This document shows, piece by piece, positions 33,139-41,303 of a DNA stretch of 64,000 bases (position 1 is its first letter; every line of letters starts with the position of its first letter). The position numbers were made by a program, and so were the translations under genes. The DNA is taken from NCBI GenBank assembly GCA_016780825.1, contig JADHLF010000005.1, positions 1-64,000 of the forward strand. The letters run 5' to 3'. The stretch is from Planktomarina sp. (GTDB taxonomy: Bacteria; Pseudomonadota; Alphaproteobacteria; Rhodobacterales; Rhodobacteraceae). The notes under the pieces were generated by a model. The model was not told where the DNA came from, ran no database searches, and saw only the letters and a list, made by a program, of their open reading frames with translations.

Positions 33139-33579
33139 TTGCTACGTTTTGGCACCACACCAGATCCCCATCGCCGCTATCGGCGGCGCCCCGGCGCCTA
33201 TGCAATTTTGCCTTATAAAGGCGGAATTTTGGCCACCTATCAAGGGGGGCTAAACCAAGAATATCAACTGCCTGGCGGCGGTGTAGATCCAGGCGAATCA
33301 CCCCTACAGGCGTTGCGTCGTGAGGTATTTGAAGAGACCGGTTGGTGCATCACGCAGCCCCGGATGTTTTTTCGCTTTAAAATCTTCAGCTTTATGGAGG
33401 ACTACGATCTTTGGGCAGAGAAGATTTGCACGATCTATGTCGCACGCCCCGTGTATCGGAAATCGGCCCCCTCGGAACCTGACCATCATCCAGTCATTTT
33501 GCCGATCGATGCAGCCTTAAGCCATCTGGCCAGCGACGGCGATCGTCAGGCCGTCGCACAATTTTTCGGCAAGGGCTGA
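33139..33579 (+). CDS. Nudix hydrolase
   Basis: 146 residues. I choose the TTG at 33139, since GGAG lies 6 bases upstream; a TTG at 33127 overlaps that site. Nudix box: LPGGGVDPGESPLQALRREV then FEETGW. An N-terminal TPDPHRRYRRRPGAYAILPY and a downstream FRFKIFSFMEDYDLWAEKIC follow the fold. Substrate cannot be told; the family includes NDP-sugar, NADH and (d)NTP pyrophosphatases. It stands alone, divergent from hslO and convergent with ilvA (9-base gap). Confidence 0.85.
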   Translation: MLRFGTTPDPHRRYRRRPGAYAILPYKGGILATYQGGLNQEYQLPGGGVDPGESPLQALRREVFEETGWCITQPRMFFRFKIFSFMEDYDLWAEKICTIYVARPVYRKSAPSEPDHHPVILPIDAALSHLASDGDRQAVAQFFGKG

Positions 33580-33587
33580 CCCAAGTC

Positions 33588-34823
33588 TTAGATAATCAAA
33601 TCCACCATCGCCTCATCTCCGGTGATGTCGCGGATTGACATTCCAGCCGCCTGGAGTCGTTCGGAGAACAGTGCAAAATTCTCTGACTTTGAGGTTTCAA
33701 TTCCAAGCAAAACAGTTCCGAAGTTGCGCGCTGATTTTTTGAGATATTCAAATCGCGCAATATCATCATCCGGCCCTAAGAGAGCCAGAAAATCCTTAAG
33801 CGCTCCGGGTCGCTGCGGCAGGCGCAGGATAAAATATTTCTTCACACCGGCATAGCGCTGGGCCCGCTCTTTCACCTCGGGCAATCTTTCAAAATCAAAA
33901 TTGCCCCCCGAGGACACGCAGACGACAGTTTTGCCTTTAATTTTGTCTTTTAGATCCTTCAGAGCGTCCACAGCCAAAGCCCCTGCGGGCTCCAAAACGA
34001 TGCCTTCAGTATTCAGCATATCCAAAATCGTGGTGCAAATTCGGTCTTCTGAAATATCCAAAACATGATCCGCATCAACACCTTTTAAAGCGGCAAAGGT
34101 ATTCACGCCCATCTTTGCCACCGCCGCCCCATCAACAAAAGTATCCACCTGAGCGAGGGCGACAGGGGCGCCGGCCTGAACCGCCGCGGCCAGGCTTTTG
34201 CCCCCAGACGGCTCCACATAAAAAATTTCTGTCTCGGGCGCGCGCTCTGACAACAAACGCCGCGCAGAAGACGACAGGCCACCGCCGCCCACCGGCACCA
34301 CAAAAACATCTGGAGCGCGGCCCAATTGTTCGAGCATCTCATAGGTGACCGTCGCCTGCCCCTCAATCACATCGGGATCATCAAATGGCGACAGGAAATG
34401 CCCGCCAACATCGGCACAATAGGCTTGGCTGGCGCGCAGAGTATCGTCAAAATAATCACCCACCAATCGCACCTGCACCCACTCACCCCCAAACAGTCGG
34501 GTTTTGCGAATTTTTTGCTCCGGTGTGGTGACCGGCATGAAAATCACACCTTTTTTCTGCAAATGCCGGCACACATAGGCGACGCCCTGAGCATGATTGC
34601 CGGCGCTGGCGCAGACAAACACCTCCTTATCCGCCTGCTTGCCCATGGCATTAAACGCACCGCGCAGCTTATAAGAACGCACTGGCGACAAATCCTCTCG
34701 CTTCAACCAAATATCCGCATCATAGACATTCGAAAGATGATCATTGCGCTGCAGCGGTGTTTCGGGAAACAACGCGCGCATGCGTTTGGTGGCCTCAGCG
34801 GCTTGGTTGCTAAAATCTGTCAT
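33588..34823 (-). CDS. ilvA: Threonine ammonia-lyase
   Basis: 411 residues. PLP-dependent fold type II enzyme converting threonine to 2-oxobutanoate, the first step of isoleucine synthesis. Lysine-bearing motif REDLSPVRSYKLRGAFNAM (~55-73), SAGNHAQGVAY (~90), the glycine-rich loop PVGGGGLSSS (~180), and a C-terminal ACT-like domain (~330-411; FILRLPQRPGALKDFLALLG) for feedback control. The shorter one-ACT form differs from the two-ACT E. coli IlvA. The class IV aminotransferase at 36.9 kb may act further along branched-chain metabolism. Confidence 0.92.
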   Translation of the reverse strand: MTDFSNQAAEATKRMRALFPETPLQRNDHLSNVYDADIWLKREDLSPVRSYKLRGAFNAMGKQADKEVFVCASAGNHAQGVAYVCRHLQKKGVIFMPVTTPEQKIRKTRLFGGEWVQVRLVGDYFDDTLRASQAYCADVGGHFLSPFDDPDVIEGQATVTYEMLEQLGRAPDVFVVPVGGGGLSSSARRLLSERAPETEIFYVEPSGGKSLAAAVQAGAPVALAQVDTFVDGAAVAKMGVNTFAALKGVDADHVLDISEDRICTTILDMLNTEGIVLEPAGALAVDALKDLKDKIKGKTVVCVSSGGNFDFERLPEVKERAQRYAGVKKYFILRLPQRPGALKDFLALLGPDDDIARFEYLKKSARNFGTVLLGIETSKSENFALFSERLQAAGMSIRDITGDEAMVDLII

Positions 34824-34984
34824 GACAGATTAGTGGCTCAAACTGTGAAATTGCGCAAGCAATGAGGCCCTTTGCGGATTATGCCACGGGCTTCACAAAA
34901 TCGCGCCGCACCAACTTGCCGCGCAAACAAAAACCATATACCTCCGCGCCGACCACACTTTGCCATATTTGGATTGGAAAACGC

Positions 34985-36202
34985 ATGTCAGCCCCTAAAA
35001 AAGTTGTCCTGGCCTATTCGGGCGGATTAGACACCTCGATCATCCTCAAATGGTTGCAGACCGAATATGGCTGCGAAGTGGTGACATTCACGGCAGATTT
35101 GGGTCAAGGTGAAGAGCTTGAACCCGCCCGCGCCAAAGCCGAACTGATGGGCGCCGCCTCAATCTATATCGAGGATGTACGCGAAGAGTTTGTCCGCGAT
35201 TTTGTCTTCCCCATGTTCCGAGCCAATGCGCTTTATGAGGGCCTATACCTGCTGGGCACCTCCATTGCCCGCCCTTTGATTTCCAAGCGCCTGGTTGAGA
35301 TTGCAAAGCTCGAAGGCGCCGATGCCGTCGCCCATGGTGCGACCGGCAAGGGCAATGACCAAGTGCGGTTTGAGCTGGCCGCCTACGCATTGAACCCCGA
35401 TATCAAAGTCATTGCCCCCTGGCGCGAATGGGATCTTACAAGCCGTACCAAGCTGATCGATTTTGCCGAGAAAAACCAAATTCCAATCGCCAAAGACAAA
35501 CGCGGCGAGGCACCGTTTAGTGTCGATGCCAATCTGCTGCACACCTCTTCGGAAGGTAAAGTCTTGGAAGACCCCGCCGTTGAGGCGCCCGATTACGTCT
35601 ATCAACGCACCGTCAATCCCGAGGATGCACCAGATACGCCTGAATATATTGAGATTGGCTTTCGGGCCGGCGATGCCGTCTCCATCAATGGCGTTGATAT
35701 GTCGCCTGCAACAATTTTGACCGAGTTAAACCGGCTCGGCGGTCAGCATGGCATTGGCCGGCTTGATTTGGTGGAAGGTCGCTTTGTCGGCATGAAATCC
35801 CGTGGCATTTACGAAACCCCAGGCGGCACCTTGCTGCTGGAGGCACATCGCGCCATTGAGTCCATCACCTTGGATCGCGGCGCGGCTCATCTCAAAGACG
35901 AATTGATGCCAAAATATGCCGAGTTGATTTACAATGGCTTTTGGTTCAGCCCAGAGCGCGAAATGCTTCAGGCGTTGATTGACAAGTCCCAAGAACATGT
36001 CACCGGAACCGTGCGTTTGAAGCTCTACAAAGGCCTTGCCCGCACAGTGGGCCGTTGGTCAGATTACAGCCTGTATTCTGAAGCGCATGTCACCTTTGAA
36101 GATGATGCGGGCGCCTACGATCAAAAAGATGCCGCTGGCTTTATCCAGCTCAATGCCCTGCGCCTCAAACTTTTGGCAGCGCGTAAAAATCGGATCCGCT
36201 GA
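34985..36202 (+). CDS. argG: Argininosuccinate synthase
   Basis: 405 residues from ATG 34985; the open frame extends upstream to 34862 but SAPKKVVLAYSGGLDTSIIL is the normal family start. ATP-pyrophosphatase that joins citrulline and aspartate. AYSGGLDTS (P-loop, ~10-18), AHGATGKGNDQVRFE (~115), PWREWDLTSR, EDPAVEAPDYVYQRTV, and IYETPGGTLLLEAHRAIE near 275. With argJ at 5 kb it covers two steps of arginine synthesis in the window. Confidence 0.97.
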   Translation: MSAPKKVVLAYSGGLDTSIILKWLQTEYGCEVVTFTADLGQGEELEPARAKAELMGAASIYIEDVREEFVRDFVFPMFRANALYEGLYLLGTSIARPLISKRLVEIAKLEGADAVAHGATGKGNDQVRFELAAYALNPDIKVIAPWREWDLTSRTKLIDFAEKNQIPIAKDKRGEAPFSVDANLLHTSSEGKVLEDPAVEAPDYVYQRTVNPEDAPDTPEYIEIGFRAGDAVSINGVDMSPATILTELNRLGGQHGIGRLDLVEGRFVGMKSRGIYETPGGTLLLEAHRAIESITLDRGAAHLKDELMPKYAELIYNGFWFSPEREMLQALIDKSQEHVTGTVRLKLYKGLARTVGRWSDYSLYSEAHVTFEDDAGAYDQKDAAGFIQLNALRLKLLAARKNRIR

Positions 36203-36219
36203 TCCACGCGTGCGGGCGA

Positions 36220-36930
36220 TTATTTGGCGGCTTGCAGCTGCTGATAAATCGCCTGCGCTTCTTGCCATAGCCCCTCATAGGCAGCATCAATCCTTGGCGC
36301 GGGTCCCGGCGCGGGTCCAAATCCCGTTGAGCGATGCACCGCATCATACCAATGGGCCGCCCAAATGCCATCCTGCGCCCGTGGCCCGGCAGGCCAGTGC
36401 AGCATCAAAGGGTCAAAGGCAATTTCGAGCCGCGCACAGAGCGCCATAAGCGCAGCTTTCGGATCTGCCAAGACATCGTCACTGTCGATCACAATCGGCA
36501 CTTGGCCCAGCTCCAAACACTGTTCAAAAATTTTCTTTTGTTGCAAAAAACCAAGGTCGTAGAGGCTAACAGCGGCACGCTTGCGGGCATAGCTGGCGAT
36601 CACCCGCGCGGGATCACGAATGAGAAACACATTGCGCAGCTGCGCCAGCAGATCCATCGGGAAATGCTCTAGCATATGATGGGTCATGTGTTTTTGATAC
36701 CAAATCGCGGCACCGCCGGGCACAGGGCCTGACAGCTCGGCACTCACCTGCACAGGATCACAAACCATGCTTGCCATTATCTCCATCCGCATCGGGTGGT
36801 CCGCATTGGAATGATGAAGATAGGCACCATAAAACGGCTCATCGACAACCTGCGTATCTGCCCGATTGCCGAAGGAATACATCATCGCTGTCGACAGGTT
36901 GCGCGGACCTGACCACATTGCGATCTTCAT
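36220..36930 (-). CDS. Sulfotransferase-like P-loop protein
   Basis: 236 residues. SGPRNLSTAMMYSF at residues 7-20 resembles the 5'-phosphosulfate-binding loop of sulfotransferases, and VFLIRDPARVIASYARKR (~98-115) resembles their 3'-phosphate block (R-D-P...S). Also VDEPFYGAYL. The gene overlaps the class IV aminotransferase stop codon region by 4 bases and is downstream of it, so the two are probably translated together. Substrate is unknown; the ATGxx... overlap suggests a joint pathway, possibly amino-acid derived. The family is common in Rhodobacteraceae as 'sulfotransferase family' or 'HAD-like' and not characterised. Confidence 0.72.
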   Translation of the reverse strand: MKIAMWSGPRNLSTAMMYSFGNRADTQVVDEPFYGAYLHHSNADHPMRMEIMASMVCDPVQVSAELSGPVPGGAAIWYQKHMTHHMLEHFPMDLLAQLRNVFLIRDPARVIASYARKRAAVSLYDLGFLQQKKIFEQCLELGQVPIVIDSDDVLADPKAALMALCARLEIAFDPLMLHWPAGPRAQDGIWAAHWYDAVHRSTGFGPAPGPAPRIDAAYEGLWQEAQAIYQQLQAAK

Positions 36931-37835
36931 GCGCAGACCTGTGCGATGAGGTCCTGATAAAGCCCACGAATGCGGCGGGTGACTGGCCCCATGTCACCGT
37001 CACCAATGCGGCGGCCATCAATCTCGATCACAGGGGTTTGCGCACCAAAGGTTCCGGTCAAAAAGGCCTCCTGCGCGCCATAGGTGTCCACCAAGCTGAA
37101 ATTGCGCTCGAACACTGGGATATCATGACCGCGGCATAGATCGATGACCTTTTGCCGGGTGATGCCATTCATACAGTAATCTCCCGTGCTGGTCCAAACC
37201 GCGCCATCACGCACAATAAAAAAGTTGCAGGCATTGGTGGTGTTCACAAACCCATGCACATCTAACATCAAGGCCTCATCCGAACCGGCCTTTTGAGCGG
37301 CAATACAGGCCAAAATACAGTTGAGTTTAGAATGCGAATTTAATTTTGGGTCCTGCGTCATCGGCAGGCCTCGCATATGCGGCACTGTAGCAAGACGAAT
37401 ACCACGGGGAAGGCTGGGCTTTGAATGTTCCATGATAATGGTAAATGTGGGGCCAGATTGTGACAGGTCTGGATGCTGAAACGGGCGGATCTTCACACCC
37501 CGTGTGACCATAAGCCGAGCGTGCGCATCGCTCTGCATCCCATTGGCCGCCTGCGTGTCGCGCAGAGCCTGCTCCACCCCATCGCGATCCATACCAATAT
37601 CAATATCCACAGCCTTCGCCGCCTCAAACAATCGGTTCAGATGCTCATTCATAAAGGCCCATGTGCCATTATAAAGGCGCAACCCCTCCCAAACCCCATC
37701 CCCAAGCATAAACCCGCTGTCATACACGCTGACCAAGGCCCGCTCTTTGGGCAGCAATTGTCCATTGAGGTAAATCAAAATATCTTCATTGCGGGCATCT
37801 TCCGCAGCTTGGTGGGTTGTTACATGATCTGTCAT
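36927..37835 (-). CDS. Class IV aminotransferase (branched-chain / D-amino-acid type)
   Basis: 302 residues. Fold type IV PLP enzyme: VYDSGFMLGDGVWEGLRLY (~40-58), the PLP lysine in LNSHSKLNCILACIAA (~170), ALMLDVHGFVNTTNACNFFI (~195-214), DYCMNGITRQKVIDLC and EAFLTGTFGAQTPVIEIDGR. The FVNTTNACNFF variant and length resemble the DAT/BCAT-like group; choice between branched-chain, D-alanine or (R)-amine transaminase is not possible by eye. Overlaps the sulfotransferase-like gene. Confidence 0.85.
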   Translation of the reverse strand: MTDHVTTHQAAEDARNEDILIYLNGQLLPKERALVSVYDSGFMLGDGVWEGLRLYNGTWAFMNEHLNRLFEAAKAVDIDIGMDRDGVEQALRDTQAANGMQSDAHARLMVTRGVKIRPFQHPDLSQSGPTFTIIMEHSKPSLPRGIRLATVPHMRGLPMTQDPKLNSHSKLNCILACIAAQKAGSDEALMLDVHGFVNTTNACNFFIVRDGAVWTSTGDYCMNGITRQKVIDLCRGHDIPVFERNFSLVDTYGAQEAFLTGTFGAQTPVIEIDGRRIGDGDMGPVTRRIRGLYQDLIAQVCA

Positions 37836-37924
37836 ATCTCAAGCCTAGGCTGAGAGACTTTTCGAGCCAAGAGGGAAAACTCACAAGACAGGACGAAACA
37901 CGGCAAGAGGCTCACGCCCACCTC

Positions 37925-38800
37925 TCATCGGGCGAATGCCATCACCTCTTGCAGGCTTGGAATGGCATCCGCTGTGCCGGCGCGTGTAACCTTGAGGGCT
38001 GCGGCGCGGTTCGCATAGCTTAAGGCCGTTTGGGGATCTTCGCCCAATGACAATCGCCCAATAAAATAACCGCAGAACGTGTCGCCCGCTCCGGTTGTAT
38101 CCACGGGGATGACGGGAATTCCTGCAACCTCAAACAGCTGATCGGCGGAAAAATCATGATAGGCGGCACCCTTTGCGCCATAGGTGATGAGCATGCCCTC
38201 AAGCCCAAGATCGGCTAAACTGGAGATGCGCAGAGCCTGTTGGAGTGCTTTCACCTCATGTTCATTCGCGCATAAAATATTCACGAAGGGCAAAACCTCT
38301 TCCACAGCCTTCGCCTCGAAGGGGGCCGCAGAATAGATCACACGCGCGCCTTGAGCGCGGGCCAGGCGGGCCGCATGAACTTGGTGGGCGGTTTCATTTT
38401 GCATCACCAGCCAATCCCCCGCACGGATCGGGGCCAACCATTGGGCGATCTGCGCTTCACTCATCGCCGTATTGGCTCCCGAATAGAGCGTGATGGCGTT
38501 TTCACCATCGGCGGCCACAGTGATGATGGCGTGACCAGAGGCACAGGACAGCCGCGCAATGGCATCATCTGCCACACCCAAAGCGACAAGCCGCTCAAGC
38601 AACCAATCCCCATCGCGGCCAACTGCTCCCACATGCACCACATCCGCACCCGCTTGAACCATGGCCACAGATTGATTGGCGCCCTTGCCACCCAAGCCTT
38701 GATCTAAACCTGTCGCCGCAAGGGTTTCCCCAGGCGCCGGAATATGAGGCACCTGATAGAAGTAATCGGCATTGATAGAGCCGAAATTATAGACCGTCAT
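37925..38800 (-). CDS. Ribokinase-like PfkB carbohydrate kinase
   Basis: 291 residues. PfkB fold: YNFGSINADYFYQVPHIPAP, the N-terminal GGKGANQSVAMVQAGADVV (~37-55) and the C-terminal DTTGAGDTFCGYFIGRL (~235-251) with catalytic Asp. The GKGAN and GAGDTF pairs are those of ribokinase. It should phosphorylate ribose or a related sugar (adenosine or fructose kinases are close). Its start overlaps the malic enzyme stop by 4 bases, an unusual operon partner. Confidence 0.88.
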   Translation of the reverse strand: MTVYNFGSINADYFYQVPHIPAPGETLAATGLDQGLGGKGANQSVAMVQAGADVVHVGAVGRDGDWLLERLVALGVADDAIARLSCASGHAIITVAADGENAITLYSGANTAMSEAQIAQWLAPIRAGDWLVMQNETAHQVHAARLARAQGARVIYSAAPFEAKAVEEVLPFVNILCANEHEVKALQQALRISSLADLGLEGMLITYGAKGAAYHDFSADQLFEVAGIPVIPVDTTGAGDTFCGYFIGRLSLGEDPQTALSYANRAAALKVTRAGTADAIPSLQEVMAFAR

Positions 38801-41052
38801 CTGATATTGCAGGCGGCAATTGCTGCCATATTGAGAATGTCATTTACAGAAGACACGGTCGAGCAAATTTGAATTGGCTTATCGATGCCTGTCAAAATCG
38901 GCCCGATCACAGTCGCCCCGCCCATTTCCTGCATCAGCTTCACCGAGATTGAGGCCGAATGCCGCGCTGGAACCACCAAGACATTCGCCGGGCCCGTGAG
39001 GCGGCTGAAGGGATATTTCTTCATCTCATTGACGTTGAGCGCCACATCCACAGCCATCTCACCCTCAAATTCGAAATCAACCCCACGTTTTAACAAGACA
39101 TCTGGAGTAATGCGCATCTTTTCGGCGCGCTCTGAAACCGGATAGCCGAAGGTTGAAAAGCTCACAAATGCCACCCGCGGCTCTAGGCCCAAGGCACGCG
39201 CCACACCGGCACCGCGTTCGGCAATGTCGGCAAGATCATTTTCATCGGGCCATTCGTGAACCAGAGTATCAGCAATCAAAGTGATTTTGCCTTTGGACAA
39301 AATCGCAGTCACCCCGACCGCCCCATCATGCGGGCCGACATCATAAACATGGCTGATCAATTCCAAAACATGGGCAGACTTGCGCGTCACGCCCGTCACC
39401 AAACCATCGCCATGCCCATGCGCAAGCATCAAGGATCCAAAAACGTGACGATCCCGAGCCGCAAGACGATGCACGTCGGTTTTGTCAAACCCTTTGCGTT
39501 GCAGGCGCTGGTAGAGATAGTTTTTGTAATCTTCCAAATGTTCTGTGTTCGCGGCATTCACCACTTCCAGCTCACCGGCCGCATCACCAAGTCCCGCCGC
39601 CTCCAGTCTTTGACGCACATCGCTTTCCCGACCCACAACAATAGATTTTCCAAATCCTTGGCGTTGATACAAGACAGCGGCGCGCAATACCCGCTCGTCA
39701 TCGCCTTCGGCAAAGATAATGCGGGCCTGCGCGGAACGTGCGCGCGCATTGATCCCGCGCAAGATACTCGCGGTAGGATCCATGCGGGTTTTCAAGGACA
39801 GCTCATAGCCATCCATATCCACAATCGGCCGGCGAGCCGCGCCAGTGTCCATACCTGCGCGAGCAACTGCGGGCGGAATGCGGTAGATCAAACGTGGATC
39901 AAAGGGTGTTGGAATAATGTAATCGCGGCCAAAGCTCAACTTCGTGCCATAGGCCAGCGCCACCTCATCGGGCACCTCTTCACGGGCCAAATCCGCGAGC
40001 GCCCGGGCACAAGCAATCTTCATTTCGTCATTGATCGCCCGGGCGTGAATATCCAAGGCCCCACGGAACAAATATGGAAATCCCAACACATTGTTGACCT
40101 GATTTGGATAATCCGACCGCCCTGTTGCCACAATCGCATCGGGACGCACGGCTTGCGCCTCCTCAGGCGTGATTTCAGGATCGGGATTGGCCATGGCAAA
40201 AATCACCGGATCAGGGGCCATGCTTTCCACCATTGCCGGGGTCACTGCACCTTTAACAGACACGCCCAAGAACACATCGGCGCCCACCATAGCATCTTCC
40301 AAACTGCGCAACTCTGTCGAAATTGCATGGGCCGATTTCCACTGGTTCATTCCCTCGGTACGTCCCTGGTAAATCACACCCTTGGTGTCGCACACGATAC
40401 AGTTGTTATGTTTGGCGCCCATGGATTTCAAAAGCTCAATACAGGCGATCCCGGCCGCACCAGCGCCATTCAAAACAATCTTCACATCCTGAATTTTCTT
40501 GCCAGATAGGTGCAGCGCATTGATCAGACCTGCCGCGCAGATCACAGCCGTGCCATGTTGGTCATCATGGAAAACCGGAATATCCATGACCTCTTTCAAG
40601 GCTTGCTCGATGATGAAACACTCAGGGGCTTTGATGTCTTCGAGGTTGATACCGCCAAACGTCGGGCCCATGAGCTTCACGGCGTTAATAAACTCTTCGG
40701 GGTTCTCGGTGTCCAGCTCGATATCGATGGAGTTCACATCCGCAAAGCGCTTAAACAAAACCGCCTTGCCTTCCATGACCGGCTTGGAGCCCAGGGCCCC
40801 AAGATTACCAAGACCCAAAACCGCTGTTCCATTGGAAATCACCGCTACAAGGTTGCCCTTGTTGGTATAGTCATAGGCCAGCTCAGGATTATCGGCGATG
40901 GCCAAGCACGGCACCGCAACACCTGGCGAATAGGCCAAGGAAAGATCGCGCTGTGTTGTCATGGGCACAGAGGCAGTAATCTCAAATTTACCAGGCGTTG
41001 GTTCCAGGTGGTAGGCCAGCGCATCAGCGTCTGTGACTTTGTTATTGGGCAT
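38797..41052 (-). CDS. maeB: NADP-dependent malic enzyme with phosphotransacetylase-like C-terminal domain
   Basis: 751 residues. Oxidative decarboxylation of malate to pyruvate with NADP. The malic domain (~1-430) shows LAYSPGVAVPC, GLGNLGALGSKPVMEGKAVL, FHDDQHGTAVICAAGLINAL (~160) and FAMANPDPEITPEEA. The C-terminal ~320 residues (ARIIFAEGDDERVLRAA; RHVFGSLMLAHGHGDGLVTG; PANVLVVPARHSASISVKLM) form a PTA-like domain, typically regulatory (acetyl-CoA responsive) in MaeB proteins. A perfect AT-rich palindrome lies 20 bases before the start. The ribokinase-like gene follows with 4-base overlap. Confidence 0.96.
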   Translation of the reverse strand: MPNNKVTDADALAYHLEPTPGKFEITASVPMTTQRDLSLAYSPGVAVPCLAIADNPELAYDYTNKGNLVAVISNGTAVLGLGNLGALGSKPVMEGKAVLFKRFADVNSIDIELDTENPEEFINAVKLMGPTFGGINLEDIKAPECFIIEQALKEVMDIPVFHDDQHGTAVICAAGLINALHLSGKKIQDVKIVLNGAGAAGIACIELLKSMGAKHNNCIVCDTKGVIYQGRTEGMNQWKSAHAISTELRSLEDAMVGADVFLGVSVKGAVTPAMVESMAPDPVIFAMANPDPEITPEEAQAVRPDAIVATGRSDYPNQVNNVLGFPYLFRGALDIHARAINDEMKIACARALADLAREEVPDEVALAYGTKLSFGRDYIIPTPFDPRLIYRIPPAVARAGMDTGAARRPIVDMDGYELSLKTRMDPTASILRGINARARSAQARIIFAEGDDERVLRAAVLYQRQGFGKSIVVGRESDVRQRLEAAGLGDAAGELEVVNAANTEHLEDYKNYLYQRLQRKGFDKTDVHRLAARDRHVFGSLMLAHGHGDGLVTGVTRKSAHVLELISHVYDVGPHDGAVGVTAILSKGKITLIADTLVHEWPDENDLADIAERGAGVARALGLEPRVAFVSFSTFGYPVSERAEKMRITPDVLLKRGVDFEFEGEMAVDVALNVNEMKKYPFSRLTGPANVLVVPARHSASISVKLMQEMGGATVIGPILTGIDKPIQICSTVSSVNDILNMAAIAACNIR

Positions 41053-41071
41053 TGCAGCACTCCATATAAAT

Positions 41072-41089
41072 TAGTTTAATATTAAACTA
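41072..41089. promoter_or_regulatory. Perfect 18-base AT-rich palindrome upstream of maeB
   Basis: TAGTTTAATATTAAACTA is a perfect inverted repeat in the maeB/mutS intergenic region, ending 20 bases from the maeB start. It is placed where a dimeric repressor or activator would bind around the maeB promoter. The cognate regulator is unknown. Confidence 0.5.
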
Positions 41090-41303
41090 TCTGTTTCTCT
41101 GGTGCAATTCAATTTTTAGCAGACCGCCAAAAGGAACAACCGCGCCGCTTGGAGTTTTGGGCACAGCCCATCACCCCTCGCCACCTTCGCGCCAGAATGA
41201 CCGACCGCCAACCGGAGGTCAAACCAATTCAAAATCCGTCCCGATGATCACTTTCTTTCGTTGCAAGTTTTGCCTAATACTTGCCACAAATGGAGATCAA
41301 TCT

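Noticed and set aside
39256..40509. 417-codon open frame opposite maeB
   Set aside because: Antisense to an unambiguous malic enzyme with no family features; a codon-composition shadow.
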